Positions 25,011 to 38,021 of a stretch of 64,000 bases of DNA are shown here, piece by piece; positions within the stretch are counted from its first letter, which is position 1; the number at the start of each line of letters is the position of its first letter. The notes under the pieces are model-generated. The model was not told the origin of the DNA and ran no database searches. It saw only the letters and a list, made by a program, of their open reading frames with translations. The stretch spans positions 81,397,564 through 81,461,563 of the forward strand of contig JACMZG010000008.1 of NCBI GenBank assembly GCA_018340805.1, written 5' to 3'. Both the position numbers and the translations under genes were made by a program. This stretch comes from Microvelia longipes. Lineage: Eukaryota > Arthropoda > Insecta > Hemiptera > Veliidae.

Positions 25011-27575
25011 CTTAAACTCGAGCACCTACTTTAAAGTGAAATTAATGATCAAATCCAATTTTCTTAAAAACAAGTATCAAGGAGCTGGTAGATCTATAAT
25101 ATGGAGGCTGTTGATCACAACAAAAAGAAAATCAATTTTTGAAGAAAAAGGCTCTTAAGGAAATTTACTTTAATATGATTTATTGTAAAAGCATCTCTAA
25201 ATTTATTTATCTACAAATTAATATCTATTAAAGAAAATTGAAATGATATAAAATTAAAGATGCGTAACAGCTAAGTAAACAGGAGTGGCAAAATAATAAG
25301 CGAAATCGTCAGATAAATAAAAACCACCCAAGGAACTATTTGTCAAACAAATTATCAATTATACTGTGAAAGATAAAACTGTTAGAGCGAAAAACTAGTA
25401 CCAAGATCGATGCCCTGGTGGATATACAAAGAAAGTCATTCTTCTTCTGAGGAAGAGAAACAATGGACAAACAAGGATGGTTTCAAATCGATAGAGCGTA
25501 AAATAGATCAATCTTATTTGCCTTACTGTAAATCTTAGCCGTTAGATCTTAGGATAAAATAGTAGGTCACTTATCTATGTGTTGGATCGTCAGCGAAAAA
25601 AAATTAAATACTCTAAATTATGAAAGAAAACTAATTCTCCAATGCAGTAAATTAAATGACTAAATAGGTAAAAGGAGAAAGCTATAGAATGAATCTATCA
25701 TTCTTCTAAGTCCCATGGCAATAATTGTGTGTCAATAAAAGAGAAGTTCAATATTCAATGATTGGTTTTACCAATCACTGATCATAATTGGCACATTGAT
25801 ATGCTACATATTGCAGGATATAGCAGGGTTTTAAATAAAGTCTCCTAATTATTAAAAACTAAAATTACTAATTACTTTAAAATAGGGCGTCGCTAAACTT
25901 TATAAAATCAAGGCTTCTTCTAGGTTTTCAAACATTTTAATTTGTTGGTTTTGATTTTTTATTTGATTGGTAGACACGCTGGCCCAAATTAATTCTTTGA
26001 CAATTTTAACAAGCTTATGTTTTGAATATAAATCCAGCAACTAGTGCTTAAAAATTTTAGCTTCATCGTTTGTTTATGTCACCGTTCTTTGCTTGTCCCT
26101 CTAGTATAAGTATATAATTGTTCTGGTTAAACTATCATGAAATGTGTACCATTTACTGGCAAAGTTTTATAATGACAAGTAGTAGAGTAAATTTTGCATC
26201 AGTTTTTATCAGGAGCTTGGGCCTTTCAATCTTGGGCCTTCAAGACATTGGACCCAAATAGAACACGGAAGTGAGTACACATCGGGCCCTAATGACCATT
26301 TTGTTTTGTTAAGTCATTACACGAAAATTAAAGAAGCCTCTGAATGTTGACGAAATATATTGGAATATTAAATATAAATATTTTGGAATCGTAAGTTGAA
26401 ACGTTTCTAAATTGACACAACAATTTTTTAAAACTTTCTAACCTATTTTTAAAACGAGGCAACTGGAATCCACTGAGAATGGCCATTTGCCATCAAAACT
26501 ATTTTATTAAATCAACTTTATTACTAATTTCCTCCTATTAAAAAATGCCATAAATAATTCTTTCGTTACGAATACTAATGTTAAATTTGGAGCATGACCA
26601 AATTTAGTTTTTGGAAACAAAGTGATGCAGACAGGTATAGAAAATAAAAGCTAAGATATGATTTTGATCTTTGTTTGTTAGTTTATTAGCAACAAATGAT
26701 TCGAGGAAACGTTAGGTGATTTTCAATGGGATTTTACAATAGTAAAATTGTGAAGCAAATAAGTAAATTAAATATTGATTGAAAGAAAAATATAAACAAC
26801 AAAACCAAGCCAGAGCAATCTGTGTTTAATGATACACAGATTTATGTGAGCTCGCTTTTGAGGTGGTCGCATTTAGAAAACAGTTTTTCTTTAACTATCA
26901 AAACTGTCAACAGAGAAAAACTCCTCAGGTAATGATGTGGGTAAGGTAAGTTAGATAAGACGGATCAATTACAAAAGTTATCATTACACATATGCGGTTA
27001 TGTGAGGCCTTGAATAGTGGCCTGAAGAATTATGTGATGCAACATCTCATATATTACAGTGGAAGCTTATCATCTCGTAATCATATTTCAACCTAGTTCA
27101 CTGAGATAGTGAGTACTAAATAAGTTATTGATGGGTTCGTCTCAAAACAAAATTTGAAGTAATATCTAAAAAAGTGATATTTGTGGGCATGGTAACAATT
27201 ATAGAAACACATAACTACACGGCAAGCATAAATTGTTTTACCATTTGTATGGTAAATATACAAATGACAATAATATTTTAATTACTTTGGTCAAGACATT
27301 TTTCTTTTTATCTTCTATTGGGCCTTCGAAAATTAGCCCCTGTTTGTGTAAAACCTATCGATGTCAAAATATGCACCCCGTAATTTATAAATTTCAAGGT
27401 TTCTTGAGATCTTTCGAAATAGTTATTGTTTTAAATGCAATATTAAAAGATTTTACACGACCACGCCTCTAGACGGAGGTTAGGAAGAACTAACGACTAA
27501 GACTGGTGGGATGTTATAATCCTGTGGGATGTAAGGTAGTCGTGAAAGATACCTAAACCCAGGTTTAGGTAAATC

Positions 27576-27738
27576 TAAGGCCTGTATCCAAAGACATTTT
27601 CCTTACCTAAACCTAACATTTTCCTTAAGGGCTACTTAAGGACCCTTAAGGAGACCTAATAATTTCCTTACCTAAACTATAAACCTAACATTTCCCTAAA
27701 GGGCTATTTAAGGAAAATGTCTTTGAATACGGGCCTTA
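27576..27738. mobile_element. Short MITE, PIF/Harbinger-like ends
   Basis: The left TAAGGCCTGTATCCAAAGAC and the right in reverse TAAGGCCCGTATTCAAAGAC form about 30-bp inverted repeats. GGCCTGT-type ends next to TAA/TTA recall PIF/Harbinger elements, which target TWA; that class is inference. The interior has further inverted CTTAAGG motifs. Confidence 0.65.
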
Positions 27739-28159
27739 CATCCCTCACCTCGAAAAATATATTTCAAGAGTAGTAATCATATATAAAATTATAGTATTCA
27801 GTCACTGTCATTTGGCGCTATAATATGTCTTCACACTTATGGCATCCTCTATATATCATACAGAGTTAGCAAATAAGAGTCAAACTACGTAAACTGCTAT
27901 CTGCCTATATTCTTTATTACTAGCGTTATCAGGAATGATATAAGAAAGAAACTATTGGTGGTGAAACTCAGTACTTCTGACACGTAATTGTTATAACTGT
28001 TTCTTTATTAGCGTAATTAGTTCAATTATAATCAATTCTATAATAATAAAAACAACCATTGGAACAATAAGTAAAAAAAACCATTCCAATGATAATAACA
28101 AGCGATTTATACCAACTCATTGACACAATACTTATTTAAAAAAAATTATATACATACAT

Positions 28160-28240
28160 ACATACATATATATATATATATATTATATATTATATATATA
28201 TATATATAATATATATAATAATATATATATATATATAATT
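28160..28240. repeat. (TA)n/(CATA)n microsatellite
   Basis: CATA then TA repeats with short interruptions. No R3 block follows. Confidence 0.85.
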
Positions 28241-29922
28241 TTTTAAACCATTATACAATTACCTTTAATAGATAAGTCTTTACACTCAAACAAAAAGACC
28301 ACACTGTTATCAACCTACGCTGGTACTAATTGATAACAATTATCAATTAAAAAGAACAAACACAAAAAATAGAACATTACTTAGAATTCCTCAGAATCAT
28401 CAAATAAAATAATTCTTAAACACCTCAACAAATATAATATACTAGGTAAACGAAGATTTATTTAATTAAATAATTCATAATAATTTATTTAAACAATTGG
28501 AATTCAATACATAGCCTAAATAAAAGTTAATATAAATATGTTATTATTAGTTATTCTTTAATTTATGATATTGTTATAATAAATTATAAATTAAAATAAG
28601 CTATTATGTTAATAAGCTATTAAAATACCATATTATGTTCAAGGACTTTTCGGAAATAATTCTAAGTTTATATTACTCTGACAGAGCAATAATAGTCAAA
28701 ATATAAAACATTCAAATGATATTTATTTATTATTTATAAAACCTTAAGGTTTAATCAAAAAGTTAAGAGCATAATAAGTACAATTTTGTGTATTCCATAC
28801 CAAAAGTTGAAGACGACGAAAAGAGTAAAAACTGTAAGATAAAATTTTAACACTATCTTTGTGTATACTCGTGATTGCAGAAGTCAGTTAAGTATTAGTC
28901 CGGGGGACCAGGGGGTTATTTTCTAGGACATAAAGATTCATATACCATTTGTTCGTAGGATTAACAGCATCATAGAGTAGAGTAAGAAATACACAAGTTT
29001 GGCGATTTAATCCAGGCTTAAATTTAATCTATTATAAAATTCAATGACTTTAAATGAACACATAATTTGCCAAATTTCTCCAGATTTTTAAAATTTATAA
29101 TCTGATTATTAAAATGTTGGCCTCCGTGAAAATATATCTAATTTAGCCTTACAAATAATCAGTCTCGTAAATATATTTTAACAAGGAAATTCAAAACATT
29201 CAACTTAAAAGGAAGAAATTAGATTAGGATAAAAAACCTAATTATGGTTACAATAATAATAAGACAGACTTTTAAGTAAACTAACTTATGGTCAAACTAG
29301 CAATAATTAAGCCGTATTCACCTCCAGCAACACTAATATGGACATATAAATCAAGATTCTTGAATTATATTGATAGTTTTGTATTTAATCGATTGACAAA
29401 CCGTCAAAAACTGTGTGGGAAAGAATTTGATTGGTTTATTCTGACCTCTCCTTGAAGGGATAAGTATAGATTAATGAAATAATACCATTTTCACTGAATT
29501 TCAGTTGGCTGTCAACTATTTGAAAACAAAAATATAATTCCAAAAAAATATATGAGTCTATCAATAAATGATTAAGCCTTAAAATAAAATAAATTATAAG
29601 ACATAAATAAAATTATTTTAAAAAACAAGTTTTAAGAGACAAGTGTTTCCACAAAACTTAACAAAGTCTTAAAGTAATAGTTTAAGTCAACTTAACAAAT
29701 ACTTGAAGTATTAGCGAGTTAAGTCATGTTTGAAATATCTAGTGTTTAAGTCAATAGACTTGTAAGACGAGGAAATATACCTGTAATAAGATTAAAACAA
29801 CTTCAAACCATAGAGAGATACGCGTATTATTAAAGGGGATATACCCTCCTGCAATACATGGAGAGGTTTAAACATCTTTTAGGGGCTCTGTGTAACCTTA
29901 CGGAAACCTTCTCCATGAGAGG

Positions 29923-30195
29923 TTTGCAAAAAAATTGTTTGCAAAAAAATCCAAAAAGAGGATTTCACCGGAATCATCCGTTTCATGTGTCTTTAGGAAC
30001 TTCTGAGTGGTTTTCCAAAGTTGCCTGTTATTAGTATGTGAGTGTGCGTGTGTTTGTTATCATCGTAACTCCTAGTGTATTTATGCTAGAGTTGAAATTT
30101 TATACAAAAATCAATCTACCGTTGTAGTTGTGCTATTCGGAAAATAGTTTTAATTATGACCTCATTAACCCGCAATAATGACTCAACAGATTGAA
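29923..30195 (-). repeat. R1, copy f (inverted)
   Basis: On the minus strand it carries the TTAATGAGGTCATAATT block, CGAATAGCACAACTACA, TACGATGATAACAAACACA, the CCACTCAGAAG block and GGATGATTCCGGTG. The tail hairpin is missing. Confidence 0.65.
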
Positions 30196-31885
30196 GATTA
30201 CGTTTTACACTACTGTGTTGTCTAATTAGTGCTCTTTGTTTTTTGCAGTTTTCCATAGTTTTTACTTGTCACTTTAAACATTTTTTTGTTTTATTATATT
30301 ATTTAATTATTAATAAGCAGTGCGGGATAGTTAGTTTTAATAGTGGTCTAAGTATTTAATTTATATTTTTTAAAAATTGATCAATCAATCCCCCCCCCCG
30401 GTTGTCGTCGTGTAAACGGGATAAAACACGGGGATTCAACCTAGAAACTCTCTTAACTATAGGTCAAAAAAAGCAACCCCTTTTGGGAGCAATTGGAGTT
30501 GAACTCCTTGCCAAACCCCGTGTGTGAACGAATTAAATCAAGACCAACGACTCTGAGAAAACAAATCATACATAACAACAAAAATATGACCGCGAAGAAA
30601 CCAAAAGTAGGCCAGAGCGGCCGAGTAGCGTCAAGGGCGTGCAGCTGCTAGGGGCCCCTTATTTTTATTTGTGTTTACCAAAGAAAAAATAACCAAAAGA
30701 ACGTCAGCGAGTTTTAAATTTAAAACATTCTTATAAAAACAGCTATAAGGGAAGGTTACACAAAGGCAGGTTAGATTACAACTAGACCAGTCCAAATAGT
30801 CGACTTTAGCAGAGAGACTTCGTCTTTAGTAAGAGAACGCATTTTAGAGGTACAAATAGCACTTTTGTCGTAGTAAAGATATTATAAGTTGGTTTTATAG
30901 TTTCTAAGAAATATTGCTACCATTATTTTCAAAATTGCAAGAACAGAAATAATTTAATATCATAATTTAATAGTCTGTAGAGAAAAGTAATTACAAAATA
31001 AATTTATCATGCTGGTTTCGCTTTTATTCCTAATCAAGCTAAGTAAATAATTTAGCATAACAATAAACAAAGTAATAAAGAGCGGAAGAGGTGTGATTAC
31101 CAGTTTGTGTGCCGGTGTGACACTTGCTGGTGATGGTAGCCACCACAGCTGTAGTGCACATGGTGTCAAAGGGAAATTTATACAAACACAACACAAGCTA
31201 ATCGTTTACTACTGCAAGAGAAAAATCATTTGGTGAAAATAAATAAACAATTGAATCTAAACAGCAACAATTAGTGAAATACGAATTAATTACATTAGTC
31301 GTATTTAAGTTGAAAAGTTAACACTTATGGAGTAATTAAATAACACAAACAGATTTTATTACTATTTCTTAGAAATCGCGAACTCGGGTTTAAAAAACTT
31401 GGTAAACCAGATTAAAAAATAAACCTGTTAAAAGGCTGAGAAGTGACTGAGTTAGACAAGGTATGGGGATAAGTGTGGTGGGAGATAAGTCACTCAGTCA
31501 CCGGCAAGTGGTGGGGGGATCAGCTGGCTAATGCAGGTACCATGTGACGTCACTCAGCCTTTACATGTTAATGACGTCAGTAGGAGGTATTAATGGATCA
31601 TAGAGATATTATTACTAGTGCTAGTATAATGGTAATATGTAATAGATGTATTAGGTGAAGTCTTCTGAGGTGTTTTAGAAACTAGCATGTAAGATGTCTT
31701 AAGAACTAACTCCTATAGTGCCACAAGAACAAAGGTGGTGCCTAAGCCATCTTAACAAGGCATCTATAAACTACTACCAAATGAGACAACTTAAACACTA
31801 TCTTACGAGGTGTCTTTGGAACTAGTTTCTGAGGAGTCGCAGGAACAATTCTTTAAGTGTTTCAGAAACTTGCTACCTTTACCTA

Positions 31886-32270
31886 CAGTCTATCGTTTAG
31901 TTTAAAAATCTTGACAGGTCAGTTTAGACAACCACTGATCCTTAAAAAAATCCCTGCAAGAAGGAAGCGGAAAAAACTATGTAAACAAATCAGGTTATTT
32001 TACCCGTATTTTTCTTGGCGATGTTTTTTTACATTTCTTTGTGTAGTTTTATTTTAAAATATCATTTTTTAAGATTAATTTGAAAGTAGTTTTCAAAACG
32101 ATGTAATTAAAAGTAGAACGATTGCCGGGAAGAAGGTTTTTTCCCTACAGCGGTTAATGCGGTAGGGATTTTTTTCTCTTTTTAAGTGAGAGGTTGGCAG
32201 CGGCTTCTCTGATTGGTCAATCCCCAAAATACTTATGACCTTTGGGATTTTTAAACTTAACGATAGACTG
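31886..32270. mobile_element. TA-flanked MITE, copy 1
   Basis: The ends CAGTCTATCGTTTAGTTTAA and the reverse complement of TTAAACTTAACGATAGACTG form about 25-bp inverted repeats, each bounded by TA, as for Tc1/mariner-type elements. A near-complete second copy lies at 58263-58665 and a truncated inverted one at 55480-55603. A 66-codon frame on plus and a 60-codon frame on minus are not conserved between copies, so it is non-coding. It interrupts a degenerate tandem array. Confidence 0.85.
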
Positions 32271-32274
32271 TACA

Positions 32275-32640
32275 CAGCAGGGACTATGTTCTAAGGTGCC
32301 TTAAAAGCTACCTCAGGAAGTAAATTAAGAGCAGAACTAATATGGGATAAATATATGAGATTTCTTAAGAAACTATGTTCTAAAATGCTTTAAAAGCTAC
32401 CTCATAAAGTGTATTGAGTAGAACTAATGTGGGATAAATGTATGAGATTTTGAAGGAACTACATAGCAAGAACTACGTTCTAAGGTGCTTTAAAAGCTAC
32501 CTCATGAAATGTATTAAAAGAAAAACTAGTATAGAATAGTTATATAAAAATTCTTAGGGAACTACACACTACACCACAGGACCTACGTTCTAAGGTGCCT
32601 TATAAACTACCTGATGAAGTTTTTCGGGATCCAGCTTATC
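32275..32640. repeat. Degenerate ~110-bp tandem array
   Basis: Three to four units contain ACTACGTTCTAAGGTGC, TTTAAAAGCTACCTCATGAA and ACTAATGTGGGATAAATG. Looser relatives of the motif (AGGAACTA, GGTGTCTT) extend from about 31660 to 32780. MITE copy 1 is inserted in the middle. Confidence 0.7.
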
Positions 32641-34863
32641 AGGTATCATTAATTCTATTTAACAAGCTGTCTCAGGAACGATTTAACCAGGACTCATAGG
32701 AAAAATCATTTAAGGCTTCTTAGGTACTTTTTTATAAAGAGTCATAGGATCTACCTACCAAGGTCTCTCAGGAACTACAAAAATATTGTTAACACCCAAA
32801 ATAAGTAATCAATCAAATCAATTTATTAAGTAAACTAACTAGAATAAGACTCACTTCATCCCAATTTTTTAATCTTCCATTTCAGATAACTAAAACGTAT
32901 TACATAAAAATCAACTCATCATACTTCATTTAAACTGAAGCTGTCATAAACAAATATTGACGGGGATTCTACAAGCTTAACAGTTGTCCTTAAAGAAATT
33001 AAACTATTACACTAATTTTGGTTAAATAGAGACACATTACACCTCTCTAAAAGGTATCTCTACTTAACTTAATTGCCTTGTAGCTAAGAACATTGAACTT
33101 TGTAAGGTTAAATTTTAAAAATTTATACAAGAACTTTATAAGTTTTCCGTAAGTATGAGCAATGCAGTGAGTAATATACTTCTATCGTGAAGTACTTTAC
33201 TTCAGTGAGTATACATACTATATACATACATACTATACTTCTATGGTAGAAATCATAAGATAAATACATTTTAATAGTTCCTTATTAGAACTATAAGGGA
33301 GAAGAACAATCACAACAATAATAGATCTTGTTTTACTTGTAGAGAAAAATGAGTCTATATATAGCTTATCTGAGACAGCTAGTAGAAGATTAAACAAACA
33401 TAATGGTCAGATAATGAAACAAACAAGCTATCAAAGAATACCATAAATAATAATAATAACTAAAAGTAATATTTAGAGACTTCACAAGACTTAATAACAC
33501 CTCCTTAGTTCTTTCTTGTCCCCCCCCCCCGCATACTCATGTCTACAAACTTAACGCTTGAAAACAGATTAGCGATGATACTATTACTTAGCGAAAGTAG
33601 ATAAAAAATTTGTATTACTGGGAACTACTTGTTTGTAATACAAAGGACTTTATATAAGTACTTTTTTTATAATACAAAGTACTTTATAAAGTACTTTTTT
33701 GTAATACTTTGTTTTTTCCTCACAACTTTGGAAAAATTCTGAGGATCTATTTTCGGTACTTCCTTAGATTAAGGATACCCTTTAAGTCATAGTCCAATAA
33801 TAGTTTTATCAAGTGACTAAATACTACTTATGAAATATAATGCTGACCAATAATAATAATAAAATAACAATTCTTACACTGATAATTGCCAAGCAATGCG
33901 TCAAAACCGCAATATTAAAATTAAGATAGCCATTTATAATCTACCTCTATAACTTTTATTTTTATTGATAAAAATCTATTAAAATAATTATTACCCTTTA
34001 TAAAAATTTTAAAATATTTGTTCTGAATGATTTTAGCCAAACAAGAGTTAGTAAAAATTTAATTTACTTTACTATTTATGTATCACGAGATGTAGCTCTA
34101 ATAGGTCTCTTTGCTAATTATTATCAAGAGCAATGTATATGTTACACAACAAATTCAAAGTCGAGAATGATTTTATCAAAAACAATTCACTATTCTAGAG
34201 GAAGAGGAGTGTTCATTTTGAATCAAAATAAATATTTACATAATCAAGATTAAAAACACGAAGGATTCAGACCAAGAAATACTATTGGCAAAGTCTAAAG
34301 TGATAAAATAAAATAATAAAAAGATTGGCACGAGAAAAGACCAAGACCTTGAACTTAGTCAAATATAAAACCAGATGGTCACTACTAATAGAATTTTACC
34401 ATCAAATCTACTTTTTGCCAACAAACAGTGACAGTGGCACTCAATAGGTTTATTAATAACCCTCTGTCAATTCTCTTATCCTTTATTTGACATATTGCCA
34501 ACTTCTTTAAATACCGAACTAAGTTCAATTTTATCGTAAAATGTATAGATAAATAATAGCTATTTATAAGAATAAAATGACCTTAAGTACAATGTCATTA
34601 CATGCATAGAGTTTAATGTAGACTAGGAAAGTATCTCCTTATATAGAATATTCAAACAATACTTAATAAAAGCTATACAAAATAAAATAAATAAAGGAAT
34701 TTATAAAAAAAAAAAACTTATAAAAATAAATAATTTAAATCCTTTGTTAAAATAAAACGACATTTTATGTAGGTTAAAAGAAAAAATAATGAGAATTTGT
34801 GGAGGAGGAAAATGTAAAAGTTAGGACTACGGACTACTGCAATTCATTAATGATAGATTAAAG
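32641..34863. other. 22.5-kb intron, right part: nothing recognised
   Basis: AT-rich sequence with a C-run near 33520 and small AAAGTACTTTATAAAGTACT palindromes near 33680. No gene. Confidence 0.5.
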
Positions 34864-36406
34864 CAGCGTTTCCCAACCTTTTCAGTAACGCGACCCTATA
34901 ATTTGCTTTTCTAAAGTTTGGCGACCCAGATAAATTTATTTTGCATAACCTGAAAATTACAGGCGTTTTTATTTTATGCTGAACTAGTTATGCCCCTACA
35001 TACATCGTCAAATCCTAATTTTCATGAGGTTTTTATACTTAAATAGAAAACTACACACTTTCTGTGTTTAGAAAGTGTAGTTTAATTGAAGTTCAAAAGA
35101 AGTATATTATATAATTATATAATAGCAATAAAATATAAAAATTAAAAAATTAAATTAAATACAAAAATTAGCACAGCTCGTAACTCATTTTGTCTGTATT
35201 TTTCAAAGGAAATGCGCATAATTATCCAGTTGGTTCTACAAAACTATGCCTCTAAAATTAGAAGTACGCACTATTATTTGCACTAGTTTAAAGCTTAGTA
35301 ACATATCTTTAAGCTTAGTCAGTTATCCTTAAAGGTTTAGCGCATTTCCTTTGAAAAATAGAGACAAAATGAGTTACGAGCAGTGCTTGACAATTAAGTA
35401 ACTGCGTAGGTTCTAAAGCATGAACCGGAACCTTCAAGCAAGAAACGGGTTGTTAAGCACGGAAACACGCATTCTAAATGAAATTCGCCCGACATGCTGA
35501 CCACCGCGCCAGAGGTTTTCGATAATTTATTGGGGTTTTTTCGACTTTTTGGTCACTTAGAGTGGTCGTATCCACTTCGGACCGGTTTAATTTGATTCAG
35601 CGTCTCAAAAAACATAACTATTGACCTTTTGCGGTAAAAAATATTAACCCTGAATTTTGCTGTTTTTTGAAAATTTCGCTGACTCAGCAAACGAGTTAAT
35701 GACGTCACAAAAACCTGGTTTTTAATAGAGTTGAAAACCTGTCCTCCCCGAAGGTTGAGTTTTGTACTAAGTTTGATTAAAAAATATTAATCAGTTCGAA
35801 AGATAGAGTGTTTACAAGAAAGTGTCTAGAAATACATATATAAAGTCTCGCAAAACGTATGTTTTTGTCATTAGGGACCTCTGAAACGGATTTGTGTCGT
35901 GGTCCGAGGTTCGACTTCCACCATGACGCCTATTCCATGAGCGAATTTTATTCCCAAAGGAAATCGCTAAAATAAATATACTGGTGAAACAATTATAATT
36001 ATAAAAATTAAACTACGTTGATGTATGTTAGAACCAAATTCACACATAATTGAACATTATAATTTTAATAACCCGAACCTTTAAAAGAAGTAATAAGAAT
36101 CTTTTAAACACAGTATTATCATAGGTATAACAATTCATCAAAGTTAGCAAGAATTGATAAAGGCGGGTGCCTCTGTCGGTAAAGGACTTCTAAGAAATGT
36201 TTTGGCCGCGGCTTCTTCTGTTATCGCATGTTTAAAGTATTATCAATTTCTAAAAATAATATCTGTTTAAGCAAATCTGTTATTTGCTTATAATAATCTT
36301 TTTTACATAAATCTTGGTAATTTTTTGGATTGTTAATAATAGGAAATTTGGCGACCCAAAACTTTGTTCGCGACCCAATCTGGTCGCGACCAAGTTGGAA
36401 GGGCTG
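34864..36406. mobile_element. hAT-like non-autonomous DNA transposon (about 1.54 kb)
   Basis: The left end CAGCGTTTCCCAACCTTTTC is a typical hAT terminus, followed by a GCGACCC motif. The right end read in reverse begins CAGCCCTTCCAACTTGGTCG and also carries GCGACCC. The 8 bp outside are GATTAAAG on the left and GATTAATA on the right (6 of 8 identical), fitting an aged hAT 8-bp target duplication. There is no transposase frame inside. A nested inverted-repeat unit lies at 35170-35387. Confidence 0.65.
35170..35387. repeat. Inverted repeat nested in the hAT-like element
   Basis: Arms of about 48 bp, 35170-35218 and 35338-35387, are near-perfect reverse complements (AGCACAGCTCGTAACTCATT pairing with AATGAGTTACGAGCAGTGCT). 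The roughly 120-bp loop shows no motif. It is either a nested MITE or part of the host element's own structure. Confidence 0.75.
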
Positions 36407-36437
36407 GATTAATATAATGAAAAAAAAATTATATATT

Positions 36438-36440
<3 letters not shown>

Positions 36441-36522
<82 letters not shown>

Positions 36523-36672
36523 ATATTATATATATATAATATATATATATATTAATATATATTATATATTCTTCATCAGGGAGCTACCCCCTTTCAGAAA
36601 AATTACTTCCAAACCCTCGAAGACAACCTTATAAACTCATTTTTTTTTAAAAATGCTAAAACCCCCAAAACT
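36441..36672. repeat. (CA)n/(TA)n microsatellite plus dispersed repeat R3
   Basis: CA repeats (about 80 bp, one interruption at 36486) pass into TA-rich sequence to about 36560. R3 then runs to the end of the Tigger-like fragment (CCTTATAAACTCATTTTTTT, AAAATGCTAAAA). It begins about 35 bp after the hAT-like element. Confidence 0.7.
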
Positions 36673-36943
36673 TACCAATTAGATTAATATTTTGTAATAA
36701 TGATCTTTCTAGGAATTTTTTAAACCATCTCTTACTTGCTCTGAACTCGTACATTATCTCGCTATTTTTCTGACTTTTAAAATGTCTAAATAACCTCTTA
36801 GCTTTGACTCGAACTAATTCCGAATCTAATGATATTTTCATCATTACAGCATCTATTATCCATAGATTTAGAGCTGCTTCTGTCTCTTCAAGAGATAAAT
36901 CTCTGCCAGTGGCCATCATCCGTTGAAATATGAAGCACATCAA
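36673..36943 (-). pseudogene. CENP-B/Tigger-type transposase DNA-binding domain fragment
   Basis: An open frame reads LSLEETEAALNLWIIDA, then LVRVKAKRLFRHF and FRASKRWFKKFLERSLLQNI. This matches the pattern of the CENP-B-type helix-turn-helix of pogo/Tigger transposases (Leu-Trp, Lys-Ala-Lys, then Ala-Ser-x-x-Trp-Phe). The catalytic DDE domain is absent. The coding similarity ends at LIG|GTAAGT, a perfect splice-donor sequence, after which a dispersed repeat follows. It lies in the 22.5-kb intron, in host-gene orientation. It is either a decayed transposon or a captured exon; I favour a relic. Confidence 0.6.
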
Positions 36944-38021
36944 ATTAATTTTAGTATGCTCACTGACAGATGTAAAATTTATTTGAGCTATAATTTTATT
37001 CCTTCTTTCTATTATTAGATTATTGTATTGATTTTATTAGTATTATTTTAATAATAATTACGATTTCAATGATATTGCTACACCAAATTTTTGGAGTAAC
37101 AATTGACAAAAAAAATTGTAACAATTTTTGAAAAAAATTGACACGCTTATAAATCGCAAGACACTTTTCCCTCTTAAAGTTTTAAGTTCAAAAAATTGTT
37201 AATAAATTTTTCATAAACATTAAATTTACAAAAACTATTAATAATAAAAAAAAATACACAGATACTTTTTCCAAATTTGTCCTTATCAACACAAATTAGT
37301 AAAATATCAATCCAGAAAACTCAAAACACAAATGTTACAATAAGACTAAAACTAAATTAAAAACAAAAAACAGACACGTATTTTGAAAACAAGGAGTGGT
37401 GCCTTATGAATCTCATGGAATATCCTGTTACCAAAAAATAACAATAATGCATTGTGTAATCAGATGTTATTGATATTTATATTGAAATGTAATAGCAGTG
37501 AGACAAATTGTAGAAATGTCTAATGATATCTTTGCAAACTATTTTAATTACTAATATTTCATTTTTATTATATTATTTAATTACATCACGCACCTAATCA
37601 ACTTATTTTTTAATTATTTTTGGTATTAAATTTATTGTATTTTTGTAATAAAATATGTTTTCAATTATTAAATATCACATTTCGTAGAATTGTGCAATTA
37701 ATCATTTACTCTCCAAGTTGATAGTTAAAAAGTGCAAGAAAAGTATCTAATTTTAATGGATTTTATATTAAGAAATGCATTAACAAATGAATTCTTTGTA
37801 TTTAAAAATGTTTCAATGACTACTTGTTGCAACCGCAGTAATTTGAGGCTGCTAATGACTAACTTAGCCGCATCTATCGTAGAGGTTGTGCCAGTACAGT
37901 ATCAGAATTATTACAGACCAAAAACACCACGGAGGTCAGGGGTTTGCTTCTCAGGTTACATTCCCATTTAGTGAAAGATTATTTTTCAAATATAATGTAC
38001 AGTAATCAATGAATAGTCATG
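36944..38021. other. 22.5-kb intron beside the Tigger-like fragment
   Basis: Upstream of the transposase fragment no further transposase coding or terminal repeat was found. The 79-codon plus-strand frame at 37732 has no recognised motif. Confidence 0.45.

Larger units (their letters stand above)
22771..27575. other. 22.5-kb intron, middle: little recognised
   Basis: It contains the R2 fragment and the 34-bp array listed separately. The 91-codon minus-strand frame at 24319-24594 has non-random composition but no recognised family. Otherwise plain AT-rich sequence. Confidence 0.45.
27739..31885. other. 22.5-kb intron: microsatellite, R1 copy and unassigned sequence
   Basis: Besides the listed items, a C10 run at 30390 and a GC-rich block at 30613-30658 (CGGCCGAGTAGCGTCAAGGG) stand out. 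The latter resembles a tRNA-Leu/Ser A box, but no matching B box follows. Confidence 0.4.

Noticed and set aside
30613..30658. tRNA-like A box
   Set aside because: No matching B box follows in the same orientation and no cloverleaf forms; not annotated as RNA.
31857..32275. Two short frames on opposite strands
   Set aside because: They lie in the TA-flanked MITE and are not conserved in its second copy.
36221..36539. Cys/Val and Thr/His repeat frames
   Set aside because: Translations of the (CA)n microsatellite.
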